Assembly (NCBI GenBank): GCA_003282145.1
Contig: QBZZ01000005.1
Location: 41,455 to 105,454 of the forward strand
Reading direction: 5' to 3'
Length of the DNA stretch: 64,000 nt
Origin: SAR116 cluster bacterium AG-337-N21
Lineage (GTDB): Bacteria; Pseudomonadota; Alphaproteobacteria; Puniceispirillales; Marisalimonadaceae
Both the position numbers and the translations under genes were made by a program. The notes under the pieces were generated by a model, which had not been told where the DNA came from, did not search any database, and saw nothing but the letters and a program-made list of their open reading frames with translations. Shown here piece after piece: positions 31,734 through 42,302 of the stretch (position 1 is the stretch's first letter; each line of letters opens with the position of its first letter).

Positions 31734-32764
31734 CAAACTTACAATCAGCCCATTTACAGAAAAGAATTTTTTCTGGGATACAACCAACAGGAAATTTACA
31801 CCTTGGTAATTATTTAGGAGCAATTAAAAATTGGGTTAATCTTCAAAATGATATTTCTTCAATTTTTTCAATCGTAGATTTACATGCAATTACAGTACCT
31901 CTGGAACCAACAAAACTTAAATCTTCTACTCATGAGGTTACTGCTGCAATTATTGCTTCAGGTATAGATATTGATAAGTCAATTCTTTTCAATCAATCCT
32001 CGGTTAAAGAACATGCTGAATTAGCCTGGATATTGAATTGTGTATGTAGAATTGGGTGGTTGAATCGTATGACTCAATTTAAAGAGAAAGCTGGCAAAAA
32101 TAGAGAAAATGCTACAGTTGGTTTATATGGATATCCAGTTTTGATGGCTGCAGATATTCTTTTATACAAATCAACTCACGTTCCTGTTGGTGATGACCAA
32201 AAACAACATATAGAATTGGCTAGAGATATTGCATCTTCTTTTAACAATATGTTTACCTCTGATGAAGAAGGCGACTTTTTTAATTTACCTGAGCCACAAA
32301 TTATAGGTGAGGCCACTCGTGTAATGAGTTTAAGAGATGGTACGAAAAAAATGAGTAAATCTGACGACTCTGACGCTTCTCGAATTAACTTAACTGACAC
32401 TGCTGAGGAAATATCAAACAAAATTAAAAAAGCCAAAACTGACCCTCATCCACTGCCAGATACAATAGAGGAGCTAAAAGATAGACCTGAAGCACATAAT
32501 TTAATGAGTATTTATTCTTCATTATCAGATCAGACATTAGAAAAAGCATTAATAGAATTTTCGGGTAAGGGCTTTTCTTATTTTAAGCCAAGATTGATAG
32601 ATTTGGCAATTGAAACTTTAAGTCCCATATCACGTGAAATGAGAAGTCTGCTAAAGCATAGAAATGAAATCGATAAAATTTTAAAAAATGGAGAACAAAA
32701 AGCTAAAGAAATAGCTGAACCAGTTTTAAAAGATGTTAAAAATTTAGTTGGGTTTGTTAATTAA
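31730..32764 (+). CDS. trpS: Tryptophanyl-tRNA synthetase
   Basis: [48 protein letters not shown]. Confidence 0.98.
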   Translation: MTNLQSAHLQKRIFSGIQPTGNLHLGNYLGAIKNWVNLQNDISSIFSIVDLHAITVPLEPTKLKSSTHEVTAAIIASGIDIDKSILFNQSSVKEHAELAWILNCVCRIGWLNRMTQFKEKAGKNRENATVGLYGYPVLMAADILLYKSTHVPVGDDQKQHIELARDIASSFNNMFTSDEEGDFFNLPEPQIIGEATRVMSLRDGTKKMSKSDDSDASRINLTDTAEEISNKIKKAKTDPHPLPDTIEELKDRPEAHNLMSIYSSLSDQTLEKALIEFSGKGFSYFKPRLIDLAIETLSPISREMRSLLKHRNEIDKILKNGEQKAKEIAEPVLKDVKNLVGFVN

Positions 32765-32822
32765 TTAAATTTAGTTATGGAAATTTAAAAAAAAACTACT
32801 ATATCTACAAAAGGAGATAAAA

Positions 32823-33377
32823 ATGTTCATTCAGACCGAAGATACCCCTAACCCAGACACTTTAAAGTTTATGCCGGGTGATACTGTTTTAAAAACTGGC
32901 AGTGTTGATTATTCTAAAAAAGAATCTACAGTTAGCTCACCATTGGCTTCTAGGCTTTTTGAAATTGACGGTGTTAGCAGAGTATTTCTTTCTACAGATT
33001 TTATTTCTGTAACAAAAGAAACTGATTTAGAATGGAATAATTTAAAACCCTCAATACTTACAGGAATAATGGAACATTATTCAAGTGGTCTACCTGCTTT
33101 AAATAATGAAACAGAAATTAAAGTTAACGATAGTGCCGAAGATACCGAGATTGTAAAACAGATCAAAGATCTTTTAGAGACTCGTGTAAGACCAGCTGTT
33201 GCGATGGATGGAGGCGATATATCCTTTTGTTCATTCGAAGCAGGTGTTGTAACACTGCAAATGAAAGGCGCATGCGCGGGTTGTCCGTCAAGTACTGCAA
33301 CCTTAAAAATGGGTATTGAAAATATGCTTAGACATTATATTCCTGAAGTTACAGAAGTTAAGGCTGCAGAATTGTAA
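32823..33377 (+). CDS. NifU/NFU family iron-sulfur scaffold protein
   Basis: FIQTEDTPNPDTLKFMPG, RPAVAMDGGDISF, MKGACAGCPSSTATLKMGIE. Confidence 0.95.
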   Translation: MFIQTEDTPNPDTLKFMPGDTVLKTGSVDYSKKESTVSSPLASRLFEIDGVSRVFLSTDFISVTKETDLEWNNLKPSILTGIMEHYSSGLPALNNETEIKVNDSAEDTEIVKQIKDLLETRVRPAVAMDGGDISFCSFEAGVVTLQMKGACAGCPSSTATLKMGIENMLRHYIPEVTEVKAAEL

Positions 33378-33393
33378 TTAAACATAAATATTT

Positions 33394-34374
33394 ATGTTAA
33401 AAAAATATAAATTAAAAACCAGTATTTTTTTTATACCATCACTTATATTATTGTTACTTAGTGGTTCCTTCGGTCTAGCGATTTTTAAAATAGATTCTCC
33501 TGTCTTCGATTTTAGATTATTTACTAGAAATTTGAATAAACCGTCAGTTGAAACTAATCAATTGGATAAATTCAACATAAATAAAAACTATTTATCATTA
33601 GATCAAATTAATAATAAAGATATTGTGTCTGAATGGTCCAAGAAAATTATGTACTATGTAGAAAATAATCTTCCTATACCAAGGATGTATTTCTCTTATA
33701 TCCCAAAAAACATTAATGAATTTGAAACACAAACAAAAAAAAATGTATTTATAAGTATTCTATTGCCTATAGCACTTAGGGGAAATGAGTTAGTTTTAGA
33801 AGAGAGAAAGTTAATGAAGCATGCTTTTTTATCAAATAATATTCACATAATCGAAAATTTAGCAAAAAAGTATAATGTGAAAAATTTTGAAGAAATGAAT
33901 TTTGGTAATCTTACAACAAAAAATATAGTCAAAGTTAAAAACGAATTATTGATGAAAATTAATAAAATACCTTTAGCTATGATATTATCACAATCTATAA
34001 TTGAAAGTGGATGGGGAGCTTCAAGATTTGCTCAAGAAGGAAATGCTCTTTTTGGAGAATGGACTTGGAAAAAAAATGTTGGAATTAAACCAAGAGGAAA
34101 CTTATATGCAAACTTTGCAGTTAAAAAATTTAAAAATTTATTAGAATCTTTGAATTCGTACATTTTAAACTTAAATCGTCATCCAGCCTACTCCGAAATG
34201 AGAAAATTTAGAGCTATGAAATATAAAACTGGAAAAAAAATAACAGGTTATGATACGGCTAATTTTCTAAACAAATATGCTGAAATAGGATTTGAATATG
34301 TTACTAAAATTGAGAATATGATTAAAAGCAATAAGTTGTACAGATTTCGTAATGCTAAATTAGAAAGTCATTAG
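33394..34374 (+). CDS. Bax-like glucosaminidase-domain protein (membrane-anchored)
   Basis: N-terminal TM; IPLAMILSQSIIESGWGASRFAQEGNALFGEWTW. Confidence 0.85.
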   Translation: MLKKYKLKTSIFFIPSLILLLLSGSFGLAIFKIDSPVFDFRLFTRNLNKPSVETNQLDKFNINKNYLSLDQINNKDIVSEWSKKIMYYVENNLPIPRMYFSYIPKNINEFETQTKKNVFISILLPIALRGNELVLEERKLMKHAFLSNNIHIIENLAKKYNVKNFEEMNFGNLTTKNIVKVKNELLMKINKIPLAMILSQSIIESGWGASRFAQEGNALFGEWTWKKNVGIKPRGNLYANFAVKKFKNLLESLNSYILNLNRHPAYSEMRKFRAMKYKTGKKITGYDTANFLNKYAEIGFEYVTKIENMIKSNKLYRFRNAKLESH

Positions 34375-34386
34375 AGTTAAACTCTA
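34372..34386. terminator. Palindrome at convergent junction
   Basis: TAGAGTT-A-AACTCTA, overlapping stop codons of both flanking genes. Confidence 0.35.
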
Positions 34387-35451
34387 TTTAATTATAAATT
34401 GTCTTCCTAGCCATCGCCATCTATTATTTTTCCCAGCCATAGTACAATTAATTCTACCTCTACCCTTTAAAAATGGGCCACTTAATCTAACTTCAATTCT
34501 ATTTTTTCCAAGTCTTTTTGTTTCTGTTTTTAATCCATTATTCGCAAAACATTTTACTGCGTTTTTTGGCTCTATAAGGTTTGATAAAGTAAAACCATAT
34601 GATGGAGGATTTTTTGAAAGTACTGGATCTTTAGGTGAAAGATCAGAAATGGGCATTGGCAAGGCGTTTATTGCCAACAAAAACCTATCCATGCCACCAT
34701 ATTTTTCATTCATAGCAAATCTAGGCAATTCAAACATGCCTAAGCTTTTATGTGCAACTCCTGAATGTTGACCAAAAGCTGCAATAAAACCTTGTAATTT
34801 AACTTGTTCTAAAACTTCTTGGTTATATTCGCCATAAGGATATGCAAAAATTTCAGGCCTACTCCCAATCTCATCAATAAATCGTTTATTAGAAATTGTA
34901 AGTTCATTAATAATTTTTTCTTTGTTGATTTTATGCATATGAGGATGGGACTTGGTTTGGCTTCCAATAGTTACACCATTATCTCTTAAGATTCGGATCT
35001 CTTCCCAACTCATATAACCAGGCGTTTTATTATCGATCACATCTGTGGAAACAAACAAAGTAAAAGGAAATTTATGTTTTTTAAAGATAGGCCATGCATA
35101 TTTATAAACTGATGAGTAAGCATCATCAATAGTTATGACAATAGATTTATCTTTTATAAGTTTATCATTATTTATACCTTGAAGAGCTTGTTCAATATTA
35201 ATTACGTTATATTTAGGTTTTAACAATTCTTTGACATGCTCAAGAAATTGTTCTTTTTTAATATTAGTTGAAGGATATCTACTATCACCAAATCTATGAT
35301 ACATTATTACAGAGGCGTAATTTACATTCTTAATTTCTTCTGTTTCATTTTCCTGTGAATATGACATATTAGGAAACATAAAAAACAAAAGTGCTAATAT
35401 ATAATACATCCTATCCTCAAATATTTTATATTTAAATTTTAAACTGTTCAA
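34384..35451 (-). CDS. Polysaccharide deacetylase family protein (secreted)
   Basis: ASVIMYHRFGDSRYPSTNI, IVITIDDAYSSVYKYAWPIFKKHKFPFTLFVSTDVID, IFAYPYGEYNQEV. Confidence 0.9.
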   Translation of the reverse strand: MNSLKFKYKIFEDRMYYILALLFFMFPNMSYSQENETEEIKNVNYASVIMYHRFGDSRYPSTNIKKEQFLEHVKELLKPKYNVINIEQALQGINNDKLIKDKSIVITIDDAYSSVYKYAWPIFKKHKFPFTLFVSTDVIDNKTPGYMSWEEIRILRDNGVTIGSQTKSHPHMHKINKEKIINELTISNKRFIDEIGSRPEIFAYPYGEYNQEVLEQVKLQGFIAAFGQHSGVAHKSLGMFELPRFAMNEKYGGMDRFLLAINALPMPISDLSPKDPVLSKNPPSYGFTLSNLIEPKNAVKCFANNGLKTETKRLGKNRIEVRLSGPFLKGRGRINCTMAGKNNRWRWLGRQFIIK

Positions 35452-35488
35452 TTTAATATATTGTAATTTTGAATTATACTACTTTTTT

Positions 35489-36229
35489 TTGAATATTTAT
35501 AAAAACAAGACAATGATTTTTTCTATTGAAACTAGTACATCTAATTTATCGCTTACCTTGTTAAATAATAGTAAAGTATTCAACAAATTATCAATAAAAA
35601 TAAAAAATGAATTATCAGAAATAATTATTCCAACAATTAAAAAATTCATGACAGATAATTCAATAACATTCCAAAGTGTGTCATTGTTAGTAGTAGGTTG
35701 TGGTCCTGGTAGTTTTACAAGTATACGGGCATTAATTTCGGCAGCAAAGGGAATATATTTATCTAACAAGCATATGAAAATTTTAGGAATTAATTCTCTA
35801 GCTGGTTTAGCAATGTCTGCATTAAATGAAGCAAAAAATATAAATGTTGAATATATTCTTGCTTCAATTGATACCAAAAGAAACGATCAATTTCTGCAGT
35901 TGTTTAAGATTAATAATTGTAACAATAGTTTGCTACCTTTTTCTGTCGTCAATAACATAGAACCAATTAAAATAGAAAATTTTACACTTTATTTAAAAGA
36001 AAACAAATTGGTAGTTGGAAACTTTTTGTATGTAGGTTTCATTTCAAGTTTATTAAAAAATAAATCACCAAACATAAATTTTTATAAAAAATCAAACCAA
36101 ACCCCAGATTCAATTTGGGTTGGAAAACTAGGTTTATATATTACAAAAAATAATGTTAATTATAAAAGTTCAAAAATAGCTTTTGATGAGTTTAAACCTA
36201 TTTATGTTAGATCTCCTGAGATAAACTAG
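35489..36229 (+). CDS. tsaB: tRNA t6A modification protein TsaB
   Basis: IFSIETSTSNLSLTLL, VVGCGPGSFTSIRALISAAKGI. Confidence 0.9.
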   Translation: MNIYKNKTMIFSIETSTSNLSLTLLNNSKVFNKLSIKIKNELSEIIIPTIKKFMTDNSITFQSVSLLVVGCGPGSFTSIRALISAAKGIYLSNKHMKILGINSLAGLAMSALNEAKNINVEYILASIDTKRNDQFLQLFKINNCNNSLLPFSVVNNIEPIKIENFTLYLKENKLVVGNFLYVGFISSLLKNKSPNINFYKKSNQTPDSIWVGKLGLYITKNNVNYKSSKIAFDEFKPIYVRSPEIN

Positions 36230-36231
36230 AA

Positions 36232-36663
36232 ATGGTTCATATTAGTCTATGTAAAAAAAGTGATTATAAAACTTTGATTCAAATTGAAAAAAGTATCTTT
36301 AAAGACCCTATATCAATAAATGAATTAAAAAGCTTTGAAATATGCGAATCCCATGTAATTTGGAAAATTGAAAAAATCAAAATTATAGGCTTTGTTTATT
36401 TTTTTCATGTGAAGGATGAAATAGAAATAATTAAGATTTGTATAATAAAATCCCATCAAAGAAAAAATTATGGATCAATACTGATCAATGAAATTAAAAA
36501 ACTTAATATAAAAAAAATATTTCTGGAAGTATCAATTGAAAATGTAAATGCAATTAACTTTTATCTTAAGAATGGATTTCAAAAAATTGGCGTTAGAAAA
36601 GGATATTATGCAAAAGATAAACGCTCTCGAATAGATGCATTGAGGTTTTGCGCTAAGCTATAA
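36232..36663 (+). CDS. rimI: Ribosomal-protein-alanine N-acetyltransferase-like GNAT
   Basis: GNAT fold IIKSHQRKNYGSILINEIKKL, IFLEVSIENVNAINFYLKNGFQKIGVRKGYY; follows tsaB. Confidence 0.85.
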   Translation: MVHISLCKKSDYKTLIQIEKSIFKDPISINELKSFEICESHVIWKIEKIKIIGFVYFFHVKDEIEIIKICIIKSHQRKNYGSILINEIKKLNIKKIFLEVSIENVNAINFYLKNGFQKIGVRKGYYAKDKRSRIDALRFCAKL

Positions 36664-36717
36664 TAAAATGAAATATTTAAAACTTACATTAGGAAATATC
36701 AATATTTTATAGGTGCT

Positions 36718-37620
36718 ATGGTGTTACTTAATAAAGTACGTGAAAATTTAGAGTTTAAGCAGTCAAGAGGTGAAAATTTAAATTTTCTTCTTAAAAACAA
36801 AATTTTTCAAATAAAACCATTATTAAAAAGTAAAGTATTTCCAAAAATTGAATTTGGAGACTTTATAATAAAATCAGCGGATACCAAATCAGAGCTAAAG
36901 AAAGCCCAAGCTCTGAGATACTCTGTTTTCTATAAAGAAAAAAAAGCTAGGCCAACATTTCAAAAAAAGATGATGAGATTAGATTATGATAAAATTGATA
37001 AATTTGCTGATCACTTAATTGTAATAGATAAGAAGAGAAAAGGAATTAAAAACAAAATTGTAGGTACGTATAGATTGATACGTGGTGACGTAGCTTCACA
37101 TTTTGGAGGGTTTTATACATCATCAGAGTTTGACCTTACTAATATACTTAATTCATACAATCATCCACAAATATTAGAATTAGGAAGATCTTGTGTTCAT
37201 AAAGATTACAGAAATGGAACTACAATGAATTTTCTTTGGAAGGCGATTGGTGAATATATTAAGTTATATGACATAAATATATTATTTGGATGTGCAAGTT
37301 TTCCGGGAACAGACGTTCAAAAATTTTCAAAGGAATTTTCTTATTTAAGAAGTAATTTTTCCCTACCAGACGAGATGTCAGTTAAAAGTTTAGACAATAA
37401 CAGTTATCCAGTTCTTAATAAAAATCATGCTAAAGAGAGTGATATAAGAACTTTTGCAAAATTACCTCCACTTGTAAAAGGATATCTCAGAGTTGGTGGG
37501 AGAATAAGTGACAGTTTTTTTGTCGATTATGATTTTAACACAATTGACCTTTGTGTGGTTGTCAAAACAGAGAACATAGACGAAAAATACAAGAATAAGT
37601 TCTTAAATTATAGAGATTGA
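36718..37620 (+). CDS. OlsB-like acyl-ACP-dependent N-acyltransferase (ornithine lipid biosynthesis)
   Basis: ALRYSVFYKEKKARP, DHLIVIDKK, VGTYRLIRGDVA, ILELGRSCVHKDYRNGTTMNFLWKAI, LFGCASFPGTD, LPPLVKGYLRVGGRISDSFFVDYDFNTIDLCVVV. Confidence 0.85.
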   Translation: MVLLNKVRENLEFKQSRGENLNFLLKNKIFQIKPLLKSKVFPKIEFGDFIIKSADTKSELKKAQALRYSVFYKEKKARPTFQKKMMRLDYDKIDKFADHLIVIDKKRKGIKNKIVGTYRLIRGDVASHFGGFYTSSEFDLTNILNSYNHPQILELGRSCVHKDYRNGTTMNFLWKAIGEYIKLYDINILFGCASFPGTDVQKFSKEFSYLRSNFSLPDEMSVKSLDNNSYPVLNKNHAKESDIRTFAKLPPLVKGYLRVGGRISDSFFVDYDFNTIDLCVVVKTENIDEKYKNKFLNYRD

Positions 37621-38447
37621 TTATGACAGTTAAGCAAAATACATATTTTAGTCCAATAGATAATCTATCATTTTTAGACAGTTTCATTTTTATTCTAAAG
37701 TTAATCGTTTTTGTATTATTTTCTGTTTCTCTTATAATTGTGGCGCTCCTTTTGGGAAAAATAATTCCCCTTTTCGGGAAATGGTTACCGGTTATTTTTC
37801 ATAAACTACTTATATGGCTTTTATCAGTCCGTATTGAATTAGAAGGTGAAATAAATATCTCAAATGATTGTAATCTTTACATCAGTAATCATCTATCATA
37901 TTTAGACATACCTATATTAGGCTCTATATACCCAGTAAGATTTGTTGCAAAATCTGAAGTCGAGAATTGGCCATTATTTGGATTTTTAGCTAAATTAGGT
38001 AGAACAATATTTATAAGTAGAAATAGGTCTGACAGCCTTTATCAAAAAAATAATATTCTTAAATCATTATCCTCTAATGAGAAAATATTTATTTTTCCTG
38101 AGGGAACAACATCTGATGGGAACAGAGTATTAGACTTCAAATCAAGCTCTTTTTCTTCTGTAGAAGGTCAAAATTTTATCATTCAGCCAATAGTTATAGT
38201 TTATTCAGATTTAAATGGAATACCAATTAATAGATGGTTAAGACCTATAATAGCATGGTATGGTAATATGGATCTTAAACCTCACCTGTCATCATTAGCA
38301 CATTTAAGATCTATAAAAGCAAGATTAATATATTTAGACAAAGTGAATGCAAAAAATTTTTCTAGCAGGAAAGATCTTAGTAAATATTTAGAAAATCAAA
38401 TAAAAAAAGTTTACGCTAGCGCTTTATCAAAAAAACTTACAAAATAA
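37617..38447 (+). CDS. 1-acylglycerol-3-phosphate O-acyltransferase (PlsC/OlsA family)
   Basis: ISNHLSYLDIPILG, FPEGTTSDGNRVLDFKSSSF. Confidence 0.92.
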   Translation: MIMTVKQNTYFSPIDNLSFLDSFIFILKLIVFVLFSVSLIIVALLLGKIIPLFGKWLPVIFHKLLIWLLSVRIELEGEINISNDCNLYISNHLSYLDIPILGSIYPVRFVAKSEVENWPLFGFLAKLGRTIFISRNRSDSLYQKNNILKSLSSNEKIFIFPEGTTSDGNRVLDFKSSSFSSVEGQNFIIQPIVIVYSDLNGIPINRWLRPIIAWYGNMDLKPHLSSLAHLRSIKARLIYLDKVNAKNFSSRKDLSKYLENQIKKVYASALSKKLTK

Positions 38448-38489
38448 TGTTATTGTCAGTAAATGGCATTTAATATATATGCATATTTA

Positions 38490-39842
38490 ATGAAAAAACT
38501 TTTTATCAAAACTCACGGATGTCAGATGAATTTTTATGACTCTGAGAAAATGTCAGATTTGCTTAAACCACACGGTTATCAATTAGATAACAATGAAGAT
38601 AATGCGGATCTAATAGTTTTAAACACATGTCACATACGTGAAAAAGCAGTTGAAAAAACCTACTCTGAACTAGGTCGTATTAGAGATAAAATTAAATTAA
38701 GAAAAGAAAAAACTGGTAAAAAATCTATAGTCGCCGTTGCTGGTTGTGTTGCTCAAGCACAGGGCAAAGAAATTATGAAACGTTCACCATGGGTTGACAT
38801 AGTAGTTGGCCCTCAATCTTATCAAAATCTCCCTGAATTAATATCCAAGGTTGATCCTGTAAAAAATAACAAATATATAGATATTGAATTTCCTACAATT
38901 CCCAAATTTGATCATTTAGATTGTCATATCTCTGATAGGAGCCCCTCGGCCTTTTTAACTATTCAAGAAGGTTGTGATAAGTTTTGTACCTTCTGTGTTG
39001 TGCCTTATACCAGAGGAGCAGAATATTCCAGACCTTTAACTTCAATAATAGACGAAGCAAAAAAATTAGTTGATTCTGGTGTTAAAGAGATCACCCTTCT
39101 TGGACAAAATGTTAATGCTTGGAATGCTGTTGACAAAGATAAAAATATTTGGGGTCTAGGAAGATTGATTGAAGAGTTAGCAAAAATCAAAGAACTCCAA
39201 TTTATAAGGTATACAACTTCCCATCCGCTTGATATGGATATAGAACTTATTAAAGCCCATAGAGATATTGATAAATTAATGCCATACTTGCATTTGCCAG
39301 TTCAATCTGGTTCTGACAAAGTGCTAAAAATGATGAACAGAAAACATACTTCAGCTGAATATATAAAGGTTATTGAAAAGATCAGAGATTATAACCCTGA
39401 AATTGCAATATCTGGAGATTTTATAATCGGTTTTCCTGGAGAAACAGATAAAGATCATCAAGCCACACTGAGTTTAATAAAAGAAATTAATTACGCACAA
39501 GCATACTCTTTTAAGTATTCTTCAAGACCTGGAACACCTGCTGTTGTTTTTTTTAATCATGTAGAAGAGAGTATAAAAAGTTCAAGGCTAAAAGAAGTAC
39601 AAGATTTACTTAGGTTACAGCAAATGGAATTTAATAAGAAATCTATAAATTCAACTCAAAACGTTTTAGTTTTAAAAAATGGGAAAAAAAATAGACAATA
39701 TTTAGGAAGATCTCCATTTAATCAATCTATTTATTTTTACTCTAATGATAATAATCTTATTGGATCTACAATTGATATAAATGTTACAGAAGCATTTCAA
39801 AATAGTTTAACAGGCATTATCAAGCCTAATAAAAAAATTTGA
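38490..39842 (+). CDS. miaB: tRNA-2-methylthio-N6-dimethylallyladenosine synthase
   Basis: KLFIKTHGCQMNFYDSEKM, EGCDKFCTFCVVPYTRG, LPVQSGSDKVLKMMNRKHT; ORF opens at 38463. Confidence 0.97.
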   Translation: MKKLFIKTHGCQMNFYDSEKMSDLLKPHGYQLDNNEDNADLIVLNTCHIREKAVEKTYSELGRIRDKIKLRKEKTGKKSIVAVAGCVAQAQGKEIMKRSPWVDIVVGPQSYQNLPELISKVDPVKNNKYIDIEFPTIPKFDHLDCHISDRSPSAFLTIQEGCDKFCTFCVVPYTRGAEYSRPLTSIIDEAKKLVDSGVKEITLLGQNVNAWNAVDKDKNIWGLGRLIEELAKIKELQFIRYTTSHPLDMDIELIKAHRDIDKLMPYLHLPVQSGSDKVLKMMNRKHTSAEYIKVIEKIRDYNPEIAISGDFIIGFPGETDKDHQATLSLIKEINYAQAYSFKYSSRPGTPAVVFFNHVEESIKSSRLKEVQDLLRLQQMEFNKKSINSTQNVLVLKNGKKNRQYLGRSPFNQSIYFYSNDNNLIGSTIDINVTEAFQNSLTGIIKPNKKI

Positions 39843-39855
39843 AAGCCTATTAATT

Positions 39856-40851
39856 TTGAATTTTAAAATAAAAAATGAAGAAATTAAAATTGAATTTCCA
39901 AATAATTCCTTAATAGCTTTATTAGTAGGAAATCATAGTATTAATATAATTAAACTAGAGAGATTGATTGATGTAAATATAAATTTATTTGGCAATCAAT
40001 TTCATATTTCTGGAAAAATTGAAAATATCAATTTAGCAAAATCACTCTTAACAAATGTTTATAATAAATTATCTAATGAGAAAATTGAAAATATAAAATT
40101 TGATTTTTCAGATTTTGAGACTGAATTGAGAATGTTAAGTGGTAAAAACAAGCTAAATCTTGCTCCAAAACCTAAGATAGATAAGATTATTGAGTTTAAG
40201 TTTGAAACCTGGAAAAAAACTATTGTTCCTAAAAGTATAGGTCAAAAAGAGTATTTTGAAGCATTGAATAACTATGAATTAGTTTTTGGCTTAGGCCCAG
40301 CAGGTACTGGAAAGTCCTATCTAGCAGTAGCAAAGGGCATTGATATGCTAAAAAAGGGCCTTGTTGATAAAATTATTTTGACAAGACCTGCTGTTGAAGC
40401 TGGTGAAAGATTAGGTTTTTTGCCGGGAGATATGAAAGAAAAAATAGATCCATATTTAAGACCTATTTATGACGCATTACATGAGATGATGCCTGCTGAT
40501 AGAGTCGAAAAAAAAATTCAATCGGGAGAAATAGAGATTGCTCCTTTAGCATTTATGAGAGGAAGAACTTTTAACAATGCTTATGTCATAGTAGATGAAG
40601 CTCAAAACACAACTTCAGTTCAAATGAAAATGGTACTTACTCGAATAGGGCAAGGTTCTAGAATGGTAATTAACGGTGATTTAAGTCAAGTAGATCTTCC
40701 TAAAGGACAGCTTTCAGGATTAAAGGAATCCGAAAAAATACTTAGTAAAATTAAAGAAATTAAGATAATCTCTCTTAAATCAAATGATGTTATTAGGCAT
40801 CCAATAGTTGCTAAAATTATTAAAGCTTATGATTATTTTAATAAAGTTTGA
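39856..40851 (+). CDS. PhoH family ATPase (TTG start)
   Basis: FGLGPAGTGKSYLAVAKGIDML, RPAVEAGERLGFLPGDMKEKIDPYLRP, DEAQNTTSVQMKMVLTRIGQGSRMVINGD. Confidence 0.96.
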   Translation: MNFKIKNEEIKIEFPNNSLIALLVGNHSINIIKLERLIDVNINLFGNQFHISGKIENINLAKSLLTNVYNKLSNEKIENIKFDFSDFETELRMLSGKNKLNLAPKPKIDKIIEFKFETWKKTIVPKSIGQKEYFEALNNYELVFGLGPAGTGKSYLAVAKGIDMLKKGLVDKIILTRPAVEAGERLGFLPGDMKEKIDPYLRPIYDALHEMMPADRVEKKIQSGEIEIAPLAFMRGRTFNNAYVIVDEAQNTTSVQMKMVLTRIGQGSRMVINGDLSQVDLPKGQLSGLKESEKILSKIKEIKIISLKSNDVIRHPIVAKIIKAYDYFNKV

Positions 40852-40866
40852 GACTATTTTAATACT

Positions 40867-41385
40867 ATGATTAAGCGAAAAGAAAAAGACAGTCATAAAA
40901 TATGGAAAAACGATATCTTAAGCGTAGAAGCTATAATAGATGAATCATTATGGAATAGACGATTAATTAATGATTTTCAAAAAAACTTAAATCAAATCTT
41001 AATTGGAATTTATCAAAAATCTGATTTGGTAAATACTAATAAAAAAAATTACGTTTCTGTATTATTTTCTGGTGACAAAAAAATAATTGAGCTTAATAAA
41101 CGGTTCAGAAAGATTAATTTGCCTACAAATGTTTTATCATTTCCATCTTTTATACAAAAAAACAATGAGATTTTTTTAGGTGACATAATTTTTTCAGCTG
41201 AAACTATTTTTAGAGAGGCTAAAAGAGACAAAAAGAGTTTTAAAAGTCATTTAATCCATCTTTTTATCCATGGAGTTTTGCATTTAATTGGCTATGATCA
41301 TCAAACCGAAAATAATGCAAAAATTATGGAAAGTTTAGAAATAAAAATCTTAGAGACTTTGAATATAAATAATCCATACGAATAA
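40867..41385 (+). CDS. ybeY: Endoribonuclease YbeY
   Basis: INLPTNVLSFPS, HLFIHGVLHLIGYDHQTENNAKIMESLE. Confidence 0.95.
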   Translation: MIKRKEKDSHKIWKNDILSVEAIIDESLWNRRLINDFQKNLNQILIGIYQKSDLVNTNKKNYVSVLFSGDKKIIELNKRFRKINLPTNVLSFPSFIQKNNEIFLGDIIFSAETIFREAKRDKKSFKSHLIHLFIHGVLHLIGYDHQTENNAKIMESLEIKILETLNINNPYE

Positions 41386-41424
41386 GTAAAAATAAAATTA
41401 TTAAAACTAAGAAATTATAAATTA

Positions 41425-42294
41425 ATGAAACTTAAATTTTCAAACTTTTTTAAAAAGAATAAATCAAACAATTCAGACAAAATTTTAGATAAAGAATTAG
41501 AACAATTTGTTGCAAAAAGAATTAATGCTGATGACTCAAATGGTAATAATTTAAGTCATGAAAATGAATTGCTAAAAAATCTTGCTGGGCTAAGAGGAAT
41601 AACCGCGTCTGATGTTATGGTTCCAAGAATTGATATTGTTTCAGTTGCAATGTCAGATGATTTTAATGAAATAGTCAAGCAATTAATAAAAACAAATCAT
41701 AGTAGAGTGCCTGTGAGAAATGAAAGCTTAGATGATATAGTTGGTATTCTTCACATTAAAGACGTTTTAGCTAATTTATTTTTGAAAGAAAAACAAGATA
41801 TAAAAAATCTTGTTAAAAAACCTATATTTGTTTCTCCTTCAATAAGTTTGTTAGACCTACTTTATGAAATGAGAGTTAAAAGACGTCATTTAGCACTAGT
41901 GGTCGATGAATATGGAGGTATTGACGGCTTAGTAACTATTGAAGATTTAGTAGAAGAATTAGTTGGAGAAATAGAAGATGAACATGATTTATCTTCAGAA
42001 TATCGCCAAGATAAATTGAAAGACGGTTCTATAATTGTCGATGCCAGAATCACAATTGATCAGCTTGACGATCTTTTCTCATCAATAAGAAAGGAAGATC
42101 TAAATGATGAAATTGAAACACTTGGAGGTTTCATAATTAGCATAGCTGGTAGAGTTCCAGTCAAGGGTCAAGTAATAAAATATTCTCCGTCAGGTTTTAA
42201 ATTTGAAATATTAGAGGCAGATCCTCGTAAAGTTATATTAGTTAAGATACGAGGCTTAAACAAAATATTCTCATTTGAAAAACAAAATTTATAA
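41425..42294 (+). CDS. CorC/HlyC-like CBS-domain protein
   Basis: [43 protein letters not shown]. Confidence 0.92.
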   Translation: MKLKFSNFFKKNKSNNSDKILDKELEQFVAKRINADDSNGNNLSHENELLKNLAGLRGITASDVMVPRIDIVSVAMSDDFNEIVKQLIKTNHSRVPVRNESLDDIVGILHIKDVLANLFLKEKQDIKNLVKKPIFVSPSISLLDLLYEMRVKRRHLALVVDEYGGIDGLVTIEDLVEELVGEIEDEHDLSSEYRQDKLKDGSIIVDARITIDQLDDLFSSIRKEDLNDEIETLGGFIISIAGRVPVKGQVIKYSPSGFKFEILEADPRKVILVKIRGLNKIFSFEKQNL

Positions 42295-42302
42295 ATATTT
42301 CA

